Positions 7,050 through 13,910 of a DNA stretch of 17,086 nt are shown piece by piece. The position numbers and the translations under genes were made by a program. Source of the stretch: Campylobacterales bacterium (GTDB taxonomy: Bacteria > Campylobacterota > Campylobacteria > Campylobacterales > QNZT01); contig WGAE01000033.1 in NCBI GenBank assembly GCA_015489185.1, positions 1 through 17,086 on the forward strand, given 5' to 3'. Position 1 is the stretch's first letter. Every line of letters begins with the position of its first letter. The notes below the pieces were generated by a model. It saw nothing but the letters and a program-made list of their open reading frames with translations, was not told the origin of the DNA and did no database searches.

Positions 7050-7745
7050 TTATCTCCTGCTCAAAAAGAGTCCCACAGCCTGTAACTGTTTCGGATTGAG
7101 TCCTTTGCACAAACCGTTTTTCATAACATATGCTTTCGCTTCTGCCGGTGAGGCAAATTTCTTATCGGTCGGCCGGCACTTTTTCGCATAGAGCATCTCA
7201 CCTTTTTTTGCCATCATCGCCTGCTTTTTTCCGATCATGGCTGCGTCGGCGGCAAAATCTTTTTTGGCCTCTTCATAAGCGCCTTTAAAATCGGTCACTC
7301 TGCCTCCATGCTCTTTGGCAAACCGCTCGGCAGCCTCTTTGGTTGCGAACGCATACTTACTGGTCATACTCATGGTACCCTTGACGTTACTTCCGACGAC
7401 ATAGAAAGCTTTTTCTACAGGAATAAATTTGAGCGTCGTCACATCGACCACTCTGATATTTACCGGTTTTTTATGGTTCTTTTCCATATCTTCGACCAGA
7501 CAGTGTATGGAGCAGTACTGTTTCACTTTGCCGTCCACTTCCTCCGCATGGTTGGTTTTGTAAAACATGGGCAGATTCATACCGCATTGCGGGCAGAACA
7601 TCTTCGCATCTCCCTGCTGTAAAAGGGTAGCCTGCTCTGCAGGGACCGACTGAAACATTTGATGGTGCATGCCGTTTTGCGGCATCTTGGCTTCCAATGA
7701 AATCGCTGCCATGAACAACAACAGTAAAACCATATAGTGACGCAT
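7050..7745 (-). CDS. NosL-family copper-chaperone-like protein with extra C-terminal domain
   Basis: This 231-aa exported protein has a signal peptide at about 1-19 and a NosL-type domain at about 45-165. That domain carries the putative Cu(I) site CPQCGM (51-56), a second pair YCSIHC (77-82), the TMSMTSKYAF segment (124-133) and the family ending KEAAERFAKEHGGRVTDF. NosL proteins deliver copper to N2O reductase in the periplasm. The C-terminal 50 residues (GEMLYAKKC... GLCKGLNPKQLQAVGLFL) look like a class I cytochrome c fold without its haem motif. The start at 7745 is chosen for the GGAG six bases upstream and because it begins the signal peptide; a longer frame from 7790 would bury it. 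The standard nosL of this type of cluster would be expected beyond the right end, so this may be a second copy. Confidence 0.82.
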   Translation of the reverse strand: MRHYMVLLLLFMAAISLEAKMPQNGMHHQMFQSVPAEQATLLQQGDAKMFCPQCGMNLPMFYKTNHAEEVDGKVKQYCSIHCLVEDMEKNHKKPVNIRVVDVTTLKFIPVEKAFYVVGSNVKGTMSMTSKYAFATKEAAERFAKEHGGRVTDFKGAYEEAKKDFAADAAMIGKKQAMMAKKGEMLYAKKCRPTDKKFASPAEAKAYVMKNGLCKGLNPKQLQAVGLFLSRR

Positions 7746-7793
7746 CTTCTTCTCCTTCTTTGGTACGATTTCCGAAACTTTATAAAACATTTG

Positions 7794-7808
7794 TTAACTT
7801 AATGTTAA
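7794..7808. promoter_or_regulatory. Possible operator in the NosL-like / peroxidase divergent region
   Basis: TTAAC-TTAAT-GTTAA is a perfect 5+5 inverted repeat with a five-base spacer. It also forms GTTAA direct repeats 11 bases apart (7793 and 7804). It lies in the 176-base divergent region, close to a minus-strand TATAAT (7821-7826). The half-sites match those reported for Campylobacter NssR (TTAAC-N4-GTTAA), but the spacer is one base too long. Confidence 0.3.
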
Positions 7809-7921
7809 AAAGAATATAAAATTATAAATAAATTTTTTCCACTGCTAATTTATGTTATTTTAAGTATATTTTGATTAGAATTCATCTCGAAAGAAAAAGA
7901 TTTTCCAAAGGAGTAGATACT

Positions 7922-8959
7922 ATGAAAAAAAGAGTCACCATAGCATTGGCTATCGCAGCAGCGACATCCCTCTTCGCAGATGCACCGGCAGCGGGCGATA
8001 CCCTGATTAAAAAGGCGAAAGCGGCAGGACTGGCACCGATTCCATCGGACAAGGCGGCATTGATGAAATTGATCGACAATCCTAAAAATCCCGTTACTGA
8101 CGCAAAAGTCGCACTGGGTAAAAAACTCTATTTCGATCCCAGACTCTCAAAAAGCGGCATTATCAGTTGTAACACGTGCCACAACCTTGCTACCGGCGGT
8201 GTAGACGGTATTCCCGCGGCAATCGGACACAAATGGACGGCAAATCCACATCACCTCAACTCGCCGACCGTATACAATGCGGTTTTTATGAGCAGACAGT
8301 TTTGGGACGGAAGAAGCCCCGATCTCGAAGATCAGGCACAAGGACCGATGCAGGCAGCTCCGGAGATGGCGATCACCAAAGAGATGGCGGTTGAGAGAAT
8401 CAGCTCTATGCCGGCATATGTCAAAGCTTTCAAAGAGGTTTACGGTGACGATAAAATTACTTTCAAAAGAATCGCCGATACAATCGGTGCATTTGAGAGA
8501 ACTTTAGTGACACCCTCACCGTTTGATAAATTTCTGCAGGGAGATGAAAACGCACTCAACGATGCCCAAAAAGAAGGATTGAAAGTTTTCATCGACAAGG
8601 GGTGTGTCAGCTGTCATACCGGTGTAGGTCTTGGCGGAAGTATGCAGCCGTTTCCTGTCGCAAAGCCGTACAAATACGCCAATATCGGCGACTTCAAAGG
8701 GGATAAAAACGGTATGGTCAAAGTACCTACCCTTAGAAACATCACTGAAACGGCGCCCTATTTTCATAACGGTGCAGTCTGGTCACTCTCCGAAGCGATC
8801 AAGATTATGGGAGAAACCCAGCTTGGCGTGACGTTGGATGATAAAGAAGTCAATGCCATCAAAACATTCCTAACCTCGCTGACAGGAGAAAAACCGAAAA
8901 TCGAATATCCTCAGCTTCCGGCTGTCACGGAAAAGACACCGCGACCCGACGCAAACTGA
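7922..8959 (+). CDS. ccp: Di-haem cytochrome c peroxidase (CcpA/MauG family)
   Basis: This 345-aa periplasmic enzyme reduces H2O2 to water with electrons from c-type cytochromes. A Sec signal peptide is visible at 1-19 (cut near LFA-DAPAA). The family architecture follows: GKKLYFDPRLSKSG (66-79), haem motif one CNTCH (83-87), the LNSPTVYNA and FWDGR segments, haem motif two CVSCH (228-232), and VPTLRNITETAPYFHNG (268-284). Length and motif spacing fit bacterial CcP well. The ATG at 7922 has AAAGGAG eight bases upstream; the longer frame from 7871 would precede the signal peptide and is rejected. It is divergent from the NosL-like gene and convergent with tgt. A -10-like TAGAAT lies at 7876-7881, with no clear -35. 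Confidence 0.94.
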   Translation: MKKRVTIALAIAAATSLFADAPAAGDTLIKKAKAAGLAPIPSDKAALMKLIDNPKNPVTDAKVALGKKLYFDPRLSKSGIISCNTCHNLATGGVDGIPAAIGHKWTANPHHLNSPTVYNAVFMSRQFWDGRSPDLEDQAQGPMQAAPEMAITKEMAVERISSMPAYVKAFKEVYGDDKITFKRIADTIGAFERTLVTPSPFDKFLQGDENALNDAQKEGLKVFIDKGCVSCHTGVGLGGSMQPFPVAKPYKYANIGDFKGDKNGMVKVPTLRNITETAPYFHNGAVWSLSEAIKIMGETQLGVTLDDKEVNAIKTFLTSLTGEKPKIEYPQLPAVTEKTPRPDAN

Positions 8960-8964
8960 TCCAG

Positions 8965-8989
8965 GCAGGGCAAATCTGCCCTGCTCTTT
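8965..8989 (+). terminator. Terminator-like hairpin after the peroxidase gene
   Basis: GCAGGGCA (8965-8972) and TGCCCTGC (8977-8984) form a perfect 8-bp GC-rich stem with loop AATC. Only a short T-run (TCTTT) follows. It is placed correctly, five bases after the stop codon and in the convergent gap with tgt, but the tail is weak. Confidence 0.45.
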
Positions 8990-9011
8990 GGTTACAACAT
9001 CAGGTAAGTAA

Positions 9012-10133
9012 CTATCCTTCTCTTTTTGCATAAAAATCTTTTTTATACGTTGTAAAAGTTCCCGCAACAATTGCCGCACGTATTTCACGCATCAGTGTCA
9101 GATAGTAGTGCAAATTGTGCAGTGACGCGAGTCTGAAATAGGTAAGCTCTTTTGCCCTGAAAAGATGATTGAGATATCCGCGTGAATAGTTACGACAGGT
9201 ATGACAATCACATGAAGTGTCAATAGGTTCGTCACAGCGTTTATACCTTGCGGCTTTGATGTTGAGTTTGCCGAAAGTGGTAAAGAGTGTTCCGTTTCTG
9301 GCGTTTCGCGTCGGCATGACACAATCGAACATATCGATTCCCCGTTCAATATTTTCGATCAAATCCTCCGGTGTTCCCACTCCCATCAGATAACGGGGTT
9401 TGTCCGAAGGCAAAAAAGGTACGGTATAAGCGACCGTATCGTACATATCTTCGTTTGCCTCTCCGACACTCAAACCGCCGATCGCAAAACCGTCAAAATC
9501 GAACTGTGTTAATTGTGTGGCGGAAAGTTTTCGAAAATTTTTATCTATACCGCCTTGCACAATCGCAAAAATATTTTGATCAACCCCTACTCCTTTTTGC
9601 TGCATATCCCGATGATAGCGAATCGATGCTTCTGCCCAACGTGTAGTGCGCTCAATCGAAAGTTTAATTCTCGACTGCTCTGCGGGCAAAGCGATCAGAT
9701 CATCCAAAATCATCATGATATCACTTTTGAGATTGTATTGGATATCCAGTACTTTTTCAGGCGTAAAATAGTGCGATGAACCGTCAATGTGGCTTTTGAA
9801 ATGGATCCCGTTTTCATCGGCTTTGGAGATATCCGACAATGAAAATGCCTGAAAACCGCCGCTGTCCGTCAGAAAACTGCCGGAATAGTTTGCAAACTTG
9901 TGTAACCCCCCAAAATGCCCGACAGCTTCATCACCCGGACGCAAATAGAGATGATAAGTATTTGCAAGAATAATATCCGTCTGAAGCAGTGTGCGCATAT
10001 CGTAACTATCCAGCGCTTTGACCGTTCCCGCCGTTCCCACCGGCATAAAGACCGGTGTCTGTATCGTACTGTGGGCTGTTTGGATTGTACATGCTCTGGC
10101 ATTACCGTCCTTTGCGTCAATATGAAAATGCAT
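9012..10133 (-). CDS. tgt: Queuine/preQ1 tRNA-guanine transglycosylase
   Basis: This 373-aa cytoplasmic enzyme exchanges guanine-34 of GUN-anticodon tRNAs for preQ1 in queuosine synthesis. The TIM-barrel family signatures are all present: LTDSGGFQAFSL with Asp90, the proton-abstracting residue; IVQGGI (191-196); GGLSVGE (219-225); and GIDMFDCVMPTRNARNG with the nucleophile Asp270. The zinc site is CDCHTC (Cys308, Cys310, Cys313) plus His339, at the same relative spacing as the Zymomonas enzyme. The segment often read as DEC in other bacteria is LDDLIALP here, which I take as lineage variation. The start has AGGA six bases upstream. It is transcribed divergently from nosZ with its own promoter and has no functional link to N2O reduction. 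Confidence 0.96.
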   Translation of the reverse strand: MHFHIDAKDGNARACTIQTAHSTIQTPVFMPVGTAGTVKALDSYDMRTLLQTDIILANTYHLYLRPGDEAVGHFGGLHKFANYSGSFLTDSGGFQAFSLSDISKADENGIHFKSHIDGSSHYFTPEKVLDIQYNLKSDIMMILDDLIALPAEQSRIKLSIERTTRWAEASIRYHRDMQQKGVGVDQNIFAIVQGGIDKNFRKLSATQLTQFDFDGFAIGGLSVGEANEDMYDTVAYTVPFLPSDKPRYLMGVGTPEDLIENIERGIDMFDCVMPTRNARNGTLFTTFGKLNIKAARYKRCDEPIDTSCDCHTCRNYSRGYLNHLFRAKELTYFRLASLHNLHYYLTLMREIRAAIVAGTFTTYKKDFYAKREG

Positions 10134-10166
10134 ACGTTATCCTGAATTGCTTTTGTGTGATTTGTG

Positions 10167-10195
10167 ATTATAGTAAAGTTTTTGTAAAAGGTCAG
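10167..10195 (-). promoter_or_regulatory. tgt promoter (sigma-70 type)
   Basis: On the minus strand CTGACC (10190-10195, four of six matches to TTGACA) is followed after exactly 17 bases by a perfect TATAAT (10167-10172), 33 bases before the tgt start codon. It is separated by about 60 bases from the nosZ activator box. Confidence 0.55.
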
Positions 10196-10254
10196 GTTAG
10201 CCTATAAAAGACAAATAACTTTCTTGTGATATGAAATATGTTTCAAGATTTTTA

Positions 10255-10296
10255 TTGACTTATATCAAAAATAATCTTCCATAATAACTATATAAT
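10255..10296 (+). promoter_or_regulatory. nosZ promoter with FNR/CRP-type activator box at -41.5
   Basis: TTGAC-TTAT-ATCAA (10255-10268) matches the FNR consensus TTGAT-N4-ATCAA in nine of ten defined positions. A perfect TATAAT lies at 10291-10296. With a start site seven bases after it (about 10303), the box is centred at -41.5, the classic class II activator position. No -35 hexamer is present, as expected for an activator-dependent promoter. The likely regulator is an FNR/NssR-like CRP-family protein sensing low oxygen or nitrogen oxides; which one cannot be told from this window. Confidence 0.72.
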
Positions 10297-10336
10297 TACA
10301 TTCGTGGTAGGTTATTTCTAAAGGAGGTATTACAAG

Positions 10337-12940
10337 ATGCAATCAATCTTGAAACGGCTATCGCTCATCGCGATAGGCACGATGGTTGGTGTAACATTCG
10401 GTAGTGCTGCGACGGAACTTGACAAAGTGATGAAAGAGAGAGGACTCTCTCAGCAAGATCTGCTCGCAGCCGCTAAAACGTATACACCTAGTGGAGGTAG
10501 AGACAAGTATATCGTCTTCAGTTCCGGAGGACAATCGGGACAGATTATGGTATACGGTGTCCCTTCTATGAGAATTCTCAAGTTCATCGGCGTTTTCACC
10601 CCTGAACCCTGGCAGGGATGGGGATATGACGACGATACCAAAAAGATCCTCGCCGAGGGAAAAATCCGCGGTAAACAGATCACTTGGGGTGATACCCACC
10701 ACCCTGCACTCTCCGAAACCGACGGAAAGTATGACGGTAAATGGCTTGTCATCAACGACAAAGCAAATCCACGGCTGGCTGTCATCGACCTGAGTGACTT
10801 CGTCACCAAACAGATCGTCGTCAACCCGGTTTTCAAGTCCGATCACGGCGGCGCCTTCTTCACCCCAAACTCCGAATATATCCTCGAAGCGTGTCAGTAC
10901 GGTGCACCGTTTGACAACAACTACCACCCCATCGAGGAGTATAAAGAGTCATATCGAGGCGGCGTGACGATTTGGAAATTTGATCCCAAAGAGGGACGTA
11001 TCCATCCGGAGCAATCCTTTACGATCGAGATGCCGCCTTACATGCAGGATCTCTCCGACGCAGGTAAAGAGGCGAGTTACGGCTGGGGCTTTACCAACAG
11101 CTTCAATTCCGAGATGTACACCGGCGGTATCGAAAAAGGGCTTCCTCCGTTTGAAGCGGGATGTAGCCGTAACGATACGGACTTTTTGCATGTCTACAAC
11201 TGGAAAAAGCTGGCGGAGTTGGCCAAAGATGACAAAAATGTCAAAATCATCAACGGACACAGAGTCGTACCGATCGACGTAGCGGTCAAAAACGACGCAC
11301 TCTTTCTGATTCCCGAGCCCAAATCTCCCCACGGTGTCGATGTAAGCCCGGACGGTAAATATATCGTCGTCTGCGGTAAGCTAGACACACATGCAACGGT
11401 TTATAGCTGGGAAAAGATCCAGAAGCTGATCAAGAACCATGACTTCGCAGGAAAAGATCCCTACGGCATTCCTATCCTGGATCTGAAAAAGGCGGCACAC
11501 TGTCAGGCGGAACTGGGGCTTGGGCCATTGCACAACCAGTACGGACCGCACTGGAAAGACAAAGGCGAGATCTACACATCACTCTATGTCGACTCTCAGG
11601 TCGTACGCTGGAACTACCTGACCTGTAAAGTAGAAGACAGACAAAACGTCAACTACAACATCGGCCACCTCTGCGGTATGGAGGGTAAAACCGAAGATCC
11701 TCAGGGTGATTATATCATCGCGCTGAACAAGCTGGCGATCGACCGCTTCAACGAAATCGGTCCTCTGCATCCGCAAAACCACCAGCTGATCGACATTCGC
11801 GGTAAAAAGATGCAACTGCTCTATGACATGCCTGTTCCACTTGGCGAGCCACACCAGGCAGTTGCGATCAGAGCGAGTAAACTCCATCCGCATGTACGCT
11901 ACAAAATGGGTACCAACGCCTTCACAGGTAAAATTCATGAAGGCAAAACACTTGCCGGTCAGGAAAAAATCGTACGCAAAGGCAACCATGTCTACGTTTA
12001 CGGTACCGTCGTTCGCTCTCACATCAACCCCGAGCATGTCACCGTCAACAAAGGCGATACGGTCACTTTCTACCTGACCAACCTCGAAAGAGCGGAAGAC
12101 GAAACACACGGCTTCACCGTCGATCAGTACAATGTTCACACCTCACTCGAACCCGGTAAAACCGTCGCCGTGACTTTCAAAGCGGATAACGAAGGTGTCT
12201 TCCCGTACTACTGTACCGAGTTCTGTTCGGCACTGCACCTCGAGATGATGGGTTATCTGCTCGTCAAAGATCCGAACAAAAAGTATGTCTCCGCCCAAAA
12301 ACTCAAAATGGCGAAGATGTCCAAAGAGGAGCTGGAGAAAGAGTACAAGAAAATCGTAGCGACCAACGCCGCGACGGATAAAGTGATCCAGAGCGTCGTG
12401 AAGTTCCTCAAAGAGAACCACTACGAGAAATATCCGGTTGTCAAAAACCTGGTAGAAGATGCCCTCGATCAGTACGGCAAGATCCCAGAGCAGAAGAAGA
12501 AAGCTGACGAAGCCTACAAAAAAGGCGACCTCGAAAAAGCGATTCTCTTCGAAAACATGATCTGGCAATATATGGTCAAAACCGCGGACGTCGGTATTCG
12601 TGCGAAAGATCTGCTGGTCAAAAAGATTGCGACACCGATGAGTGAAGCGGCACAAAGAGGTCATGCAGCCTATCTCGAAGGCGGTTGTAACGGATGTCAT
12701 GTCATCGGAAAAGTAAGCTCCGGACCGGATCTGGTTGGTGTGCTGAGTCGCCACGAAAACGGTGAGCAGTGGGTCAAAGAGTGGATCCTGCATCCTGAAA
12801 AAATGTATGACAATCCATACATCAAGTCAATGACCAACTACTTCAACCTCCGCATGCCGAATCAAGGTATGACGGAACAGCAGGTAGACGACATCATCGA
12901 ATACCTCAAATGGATCGACAAGAACGCAAATCTCTTCTGA
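10337..12940 (+). CDS. nosZ: Nitrous oxide reductase, clade II, with C-terminal cytochrome c domain
   Basis: This 867-aa periplasmic enzyme reduces N2O to N2. The export signal (about 1-24, KRLSLIAIG...FGSAA) lacks twin arginines, so it is Sec-type, as in clade II. The beta-propeller carries seven candidate CuZ histidines: His121 and His122 (GDTHHP), His170 (SDHGG), His332 (SPHG), His399 (PLHNQ), His444 (NIGHLCG) and His506 (GEPHQ). The cupredoxin domain carries the CuA ligands His591, Cys626, Cys630, His634 and Met637 (CTEFCSALHLEM). A helical linker (about 650-765) leads to a monohaem cytochrome c domain with CNGCH (784-788) and probable axial Met840. This extension makes it about 200 residues longer than clade I NosZ. 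A full AAGGAGGT lies eight bases before the ATG. It is first in the nos cluster, followed by a terminator. Confidence 0.98.
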   Translation: MQSILKRLSLIAIGTMVGVTFGSAATELDKVMKERGLSQQDLLAAAKTYTPSGGRDKYIVFSSGGQSGQIMVYGVPSMRILKFIGVFTPEPWQGWGYDDDTKKILAEGKIRGKQITWGDTHHPALSETDGKYDGKWLVINDKANPRLAVIDLSDFVTKQIVVNPVFKSDHGGAFFTPNSEYILEACQYGAPFDNNYHPIEEYKESYRGGVTIWKFDPKEGRIHPEQSFTIEMPPYMQDLSDAGKEASYGWGFTNSFNSEMYTGGIEKGLPPFEAGCSRNDTDFLHVYNWKKLAELAKDDKNVKIINGHRVVPIDVAVKNDALFLIPEPKSPHGVDVSPDGKYIVVCGKLDTHATVYSWEKIQKLIKNHDFAGKDPYGIPILDLKKAAHCQAELGLGPLHNQYGPHWKDKGEIYTSLYVDSQVVRWNYLTCKVEDRQNVNYNIGHLCGMEGKTEDPQGDYIIALNKLAIDRFNEIGPLHPQNHQLIDIRGKKMQLLYDMPVPLGEPHQAVAIRASKLHPHVRYKMGTNAFTGKIHEGKTLAGQEKIVRKGNHVYVYGTVVRSHINPEHVTVNKGDTVTFYLTNLERAEDETHGFTVDQYNVHTSLEPGKTVAVTFKADNEGVFPYYCTEFCSALHLEMMGYLLVKDPNKKYVSAQKLKMAKMSKEELEKEYKKIVATNAATDKVIQSVVKFLKENHYEKYPVVKNLVEDALDQYGKIPEQKKKADEAYKKGDLEKAILFENMIWQYMVKTADVGIRAKDLLVKKIATPMSEAAQRGHAAYLEGGCNGCHVIGKVSSGPDLVGVLSRHENGEQWVKEWILHPEKMYDNPYIKSMTNYFNLRMPNQGMTEQQVDDIIEYLKWIDKNANLF

Positions 12941-12953
12941 TCCTTTCACAGTC

Positions 12954-12988
12954 GGCAGCGGGTTTTCCCGCTGTCGTTTTTATTTTTT
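12954..12988 (+). terminator. Rho-independent terminator between nosZ and nosB
   Basis: GGCAGCGGG (12954-12962) pairs with CCCGCTGTC (12967-12975) across a TTTT loop, giving a 9-bp stem with one G-T pair. It is followed directly by GTTTTTATTTTTT. This is the clearest terminator in the window. It begins 13 bases after the nosZ stop and should leave nosZ mRNA in excess over the downstream nos genes. Confidence 0.85.
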
Positions 12989-12994
12989 ATATAG

Positions 12995-13034
12995 TTTTAT
13001 CTCCTCGCTTGTAGATTGCAAGGAAGAGATAAAA
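12995..13034. repeat. Inverted repeat overlapping the nosB promoter
   Basis: TTTTATCTC (12995-13003) and GAGATAAAA (13026-13034) are perfect 9-base inverted arms. Inside them CTTG and CAAG form a further four pairs around a seven-base loop. The structure covers the -35 and spacer of the promoter at 13016-13043. It could be an operator, or an RNA hairpin in readthrough transcripts from nosZ. Confidence 0.5.
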
Positions 13035-13043
13035 GTGTATAAT
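13016..13043 (+). promoter_or_regulatory. Promoter of the nosB-D-G-C1-C2-H operon
   Basis: TTGCAA (13016-13021, four of six) is followed by a 16-base spacer and a perfect TATAAT (13038-13043), about 46 bases before the nosB ATG. Sitting after the nosZ terminator, it would give the accessory genes their own expression. No FNR-type box is visible next to it. Confidence 0.6.
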
Positions 13044-13089
13044 ATAAAAATATTTTATAACACGACTTCAAACGCCAAGGATGTGGGAC

Positions 13090-13887
13090 ATGAATAAATC
13101 AATGACAAAATCGCGGATATTTACCTTTCTGGCATTTGCCATACTGATGTACTGGTTTGTCATACCGGCAATATTTACACACGATGTCGTTGAACTGGCC
13201 GAAGAGGGAAAGACAGATAAGATTCCACCGATCGCCTATAAGGTGTGGAACTACTACCAGAAGGGGCGTTACGTCAGCCCCAACACCCCCAAAGAGGCGG
13301 CGGGCGATCTGAAAAAGATGATCGAAACCGATTCGGAACTGAGTGTCGCGACGGCACCCATCTGGTACGTGGCTCTGGAAGCACCAAACTATCCCAAAGA
13401 AGCATTTCCAGAAGGCATCCCGGTCTACTACCACTTCGACGGATTCAGCGGAGACGTGCATGAGATGAACACCATCAACCACTTCATCGGTATGGATCCG
13501 ATGAAACGGGGTGCCCCTTATCTGAGAGCGATCGCCCCCTATGCGCTCGTTTTCGTCGCGTTACTCTTTGTGCTGTATATGCTATTTGACTGGAAGATTC
13601 TCGACTATCTGATGTGGATACCTGTCCTGTTGCCGGTGATCTTCCTGGGATTTTACGCCTACTGGCTCTACTGGTTCGGCCACCATATGCACAGCTGGGG
13701 TGCATTCAAGATCAAACCCTTCATGCCGACGGTATTCGGCGACGGTAAGGTGGCACAGTTTACGACCCACTCCTACCCGACCATCGGTTTCTGGCTACTG
13801 GTAGCGATCAGTATCCTTTCTCTTCTTGCTATCGTCTCCAGAAAAAAAGCGAGACGTCTGGCACAACAGACTGACGAAACCAAATAG
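13090..13887 (+). CDS. nosB: NosB, nos-cluster inner membrane protein
   Basis: This 265-aa membrane protein has helices at about 11-30, 147-166, 173-196 and 232-250. A periplasmic-looking domain (about 31-145) ends in EMNTINHFIGMDPMKRG. Polypeptides of this size directly after nosZ are the hallmark of clade II nos clusters (NosB in Wolinella). Its role is not known; it is thought to be needed for N2O reduction. His/Met-rich spots, NHFIGMDPM (130-138) and GHHMHSWG (197-204), could bind copper or haem, which is my inference. I prefer the ATG at 13090, with AAGGA eight bases upstream; an in-frame ATG at 13081 directly abuts that site and would add three residues. It is the first gene of the accessory operon, 23 bases before nosD. 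Confidence 0.9.
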   Translation: MNKSMTKSRIFTFLAFAILMYWFVIPAIFTHDVVELAEEGKTDKIPPIAYKVWNYYQKGRYVSPNTPKEAAGDLKKMIETDSELSVATAPIWYVALEAPNYPKEAFPEGIPVYYHFDGFSGDVHEMNTINHFIGMDPMKRGAPYLRAIAPYALVFVALLFVLYMLFDWKILDYLMWIPVLLPVIFLGFYAYWLYWFGHHMHSWGAFKIKPFMPTVFGDGKVAQFTTHSYPTIGFWLLVAISILSLLAIVSRKKARRLAQQTDETK

Positions 13888-13910
13888 CGAAAACGGGGAG
13901 TAAAGAGATC

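Noticed and set aside
7876..7881. TAGAAT as the -10 of the peroxidase gene
   Set aside because: It is at a plausible distance, but there is no -35, extended -10 or activator box at the matching position and the region is very AT-rich; not strong enough to list as a promoter.
12143..12793. A 216-codon minus-strand frame inside nosZ
   Set aside because: It opposes the CuA and cytochrome domains of NosZ; its low-complexity Phe/Val/Leu composition is what the reverse of Lys/Glu-rich codons gives.
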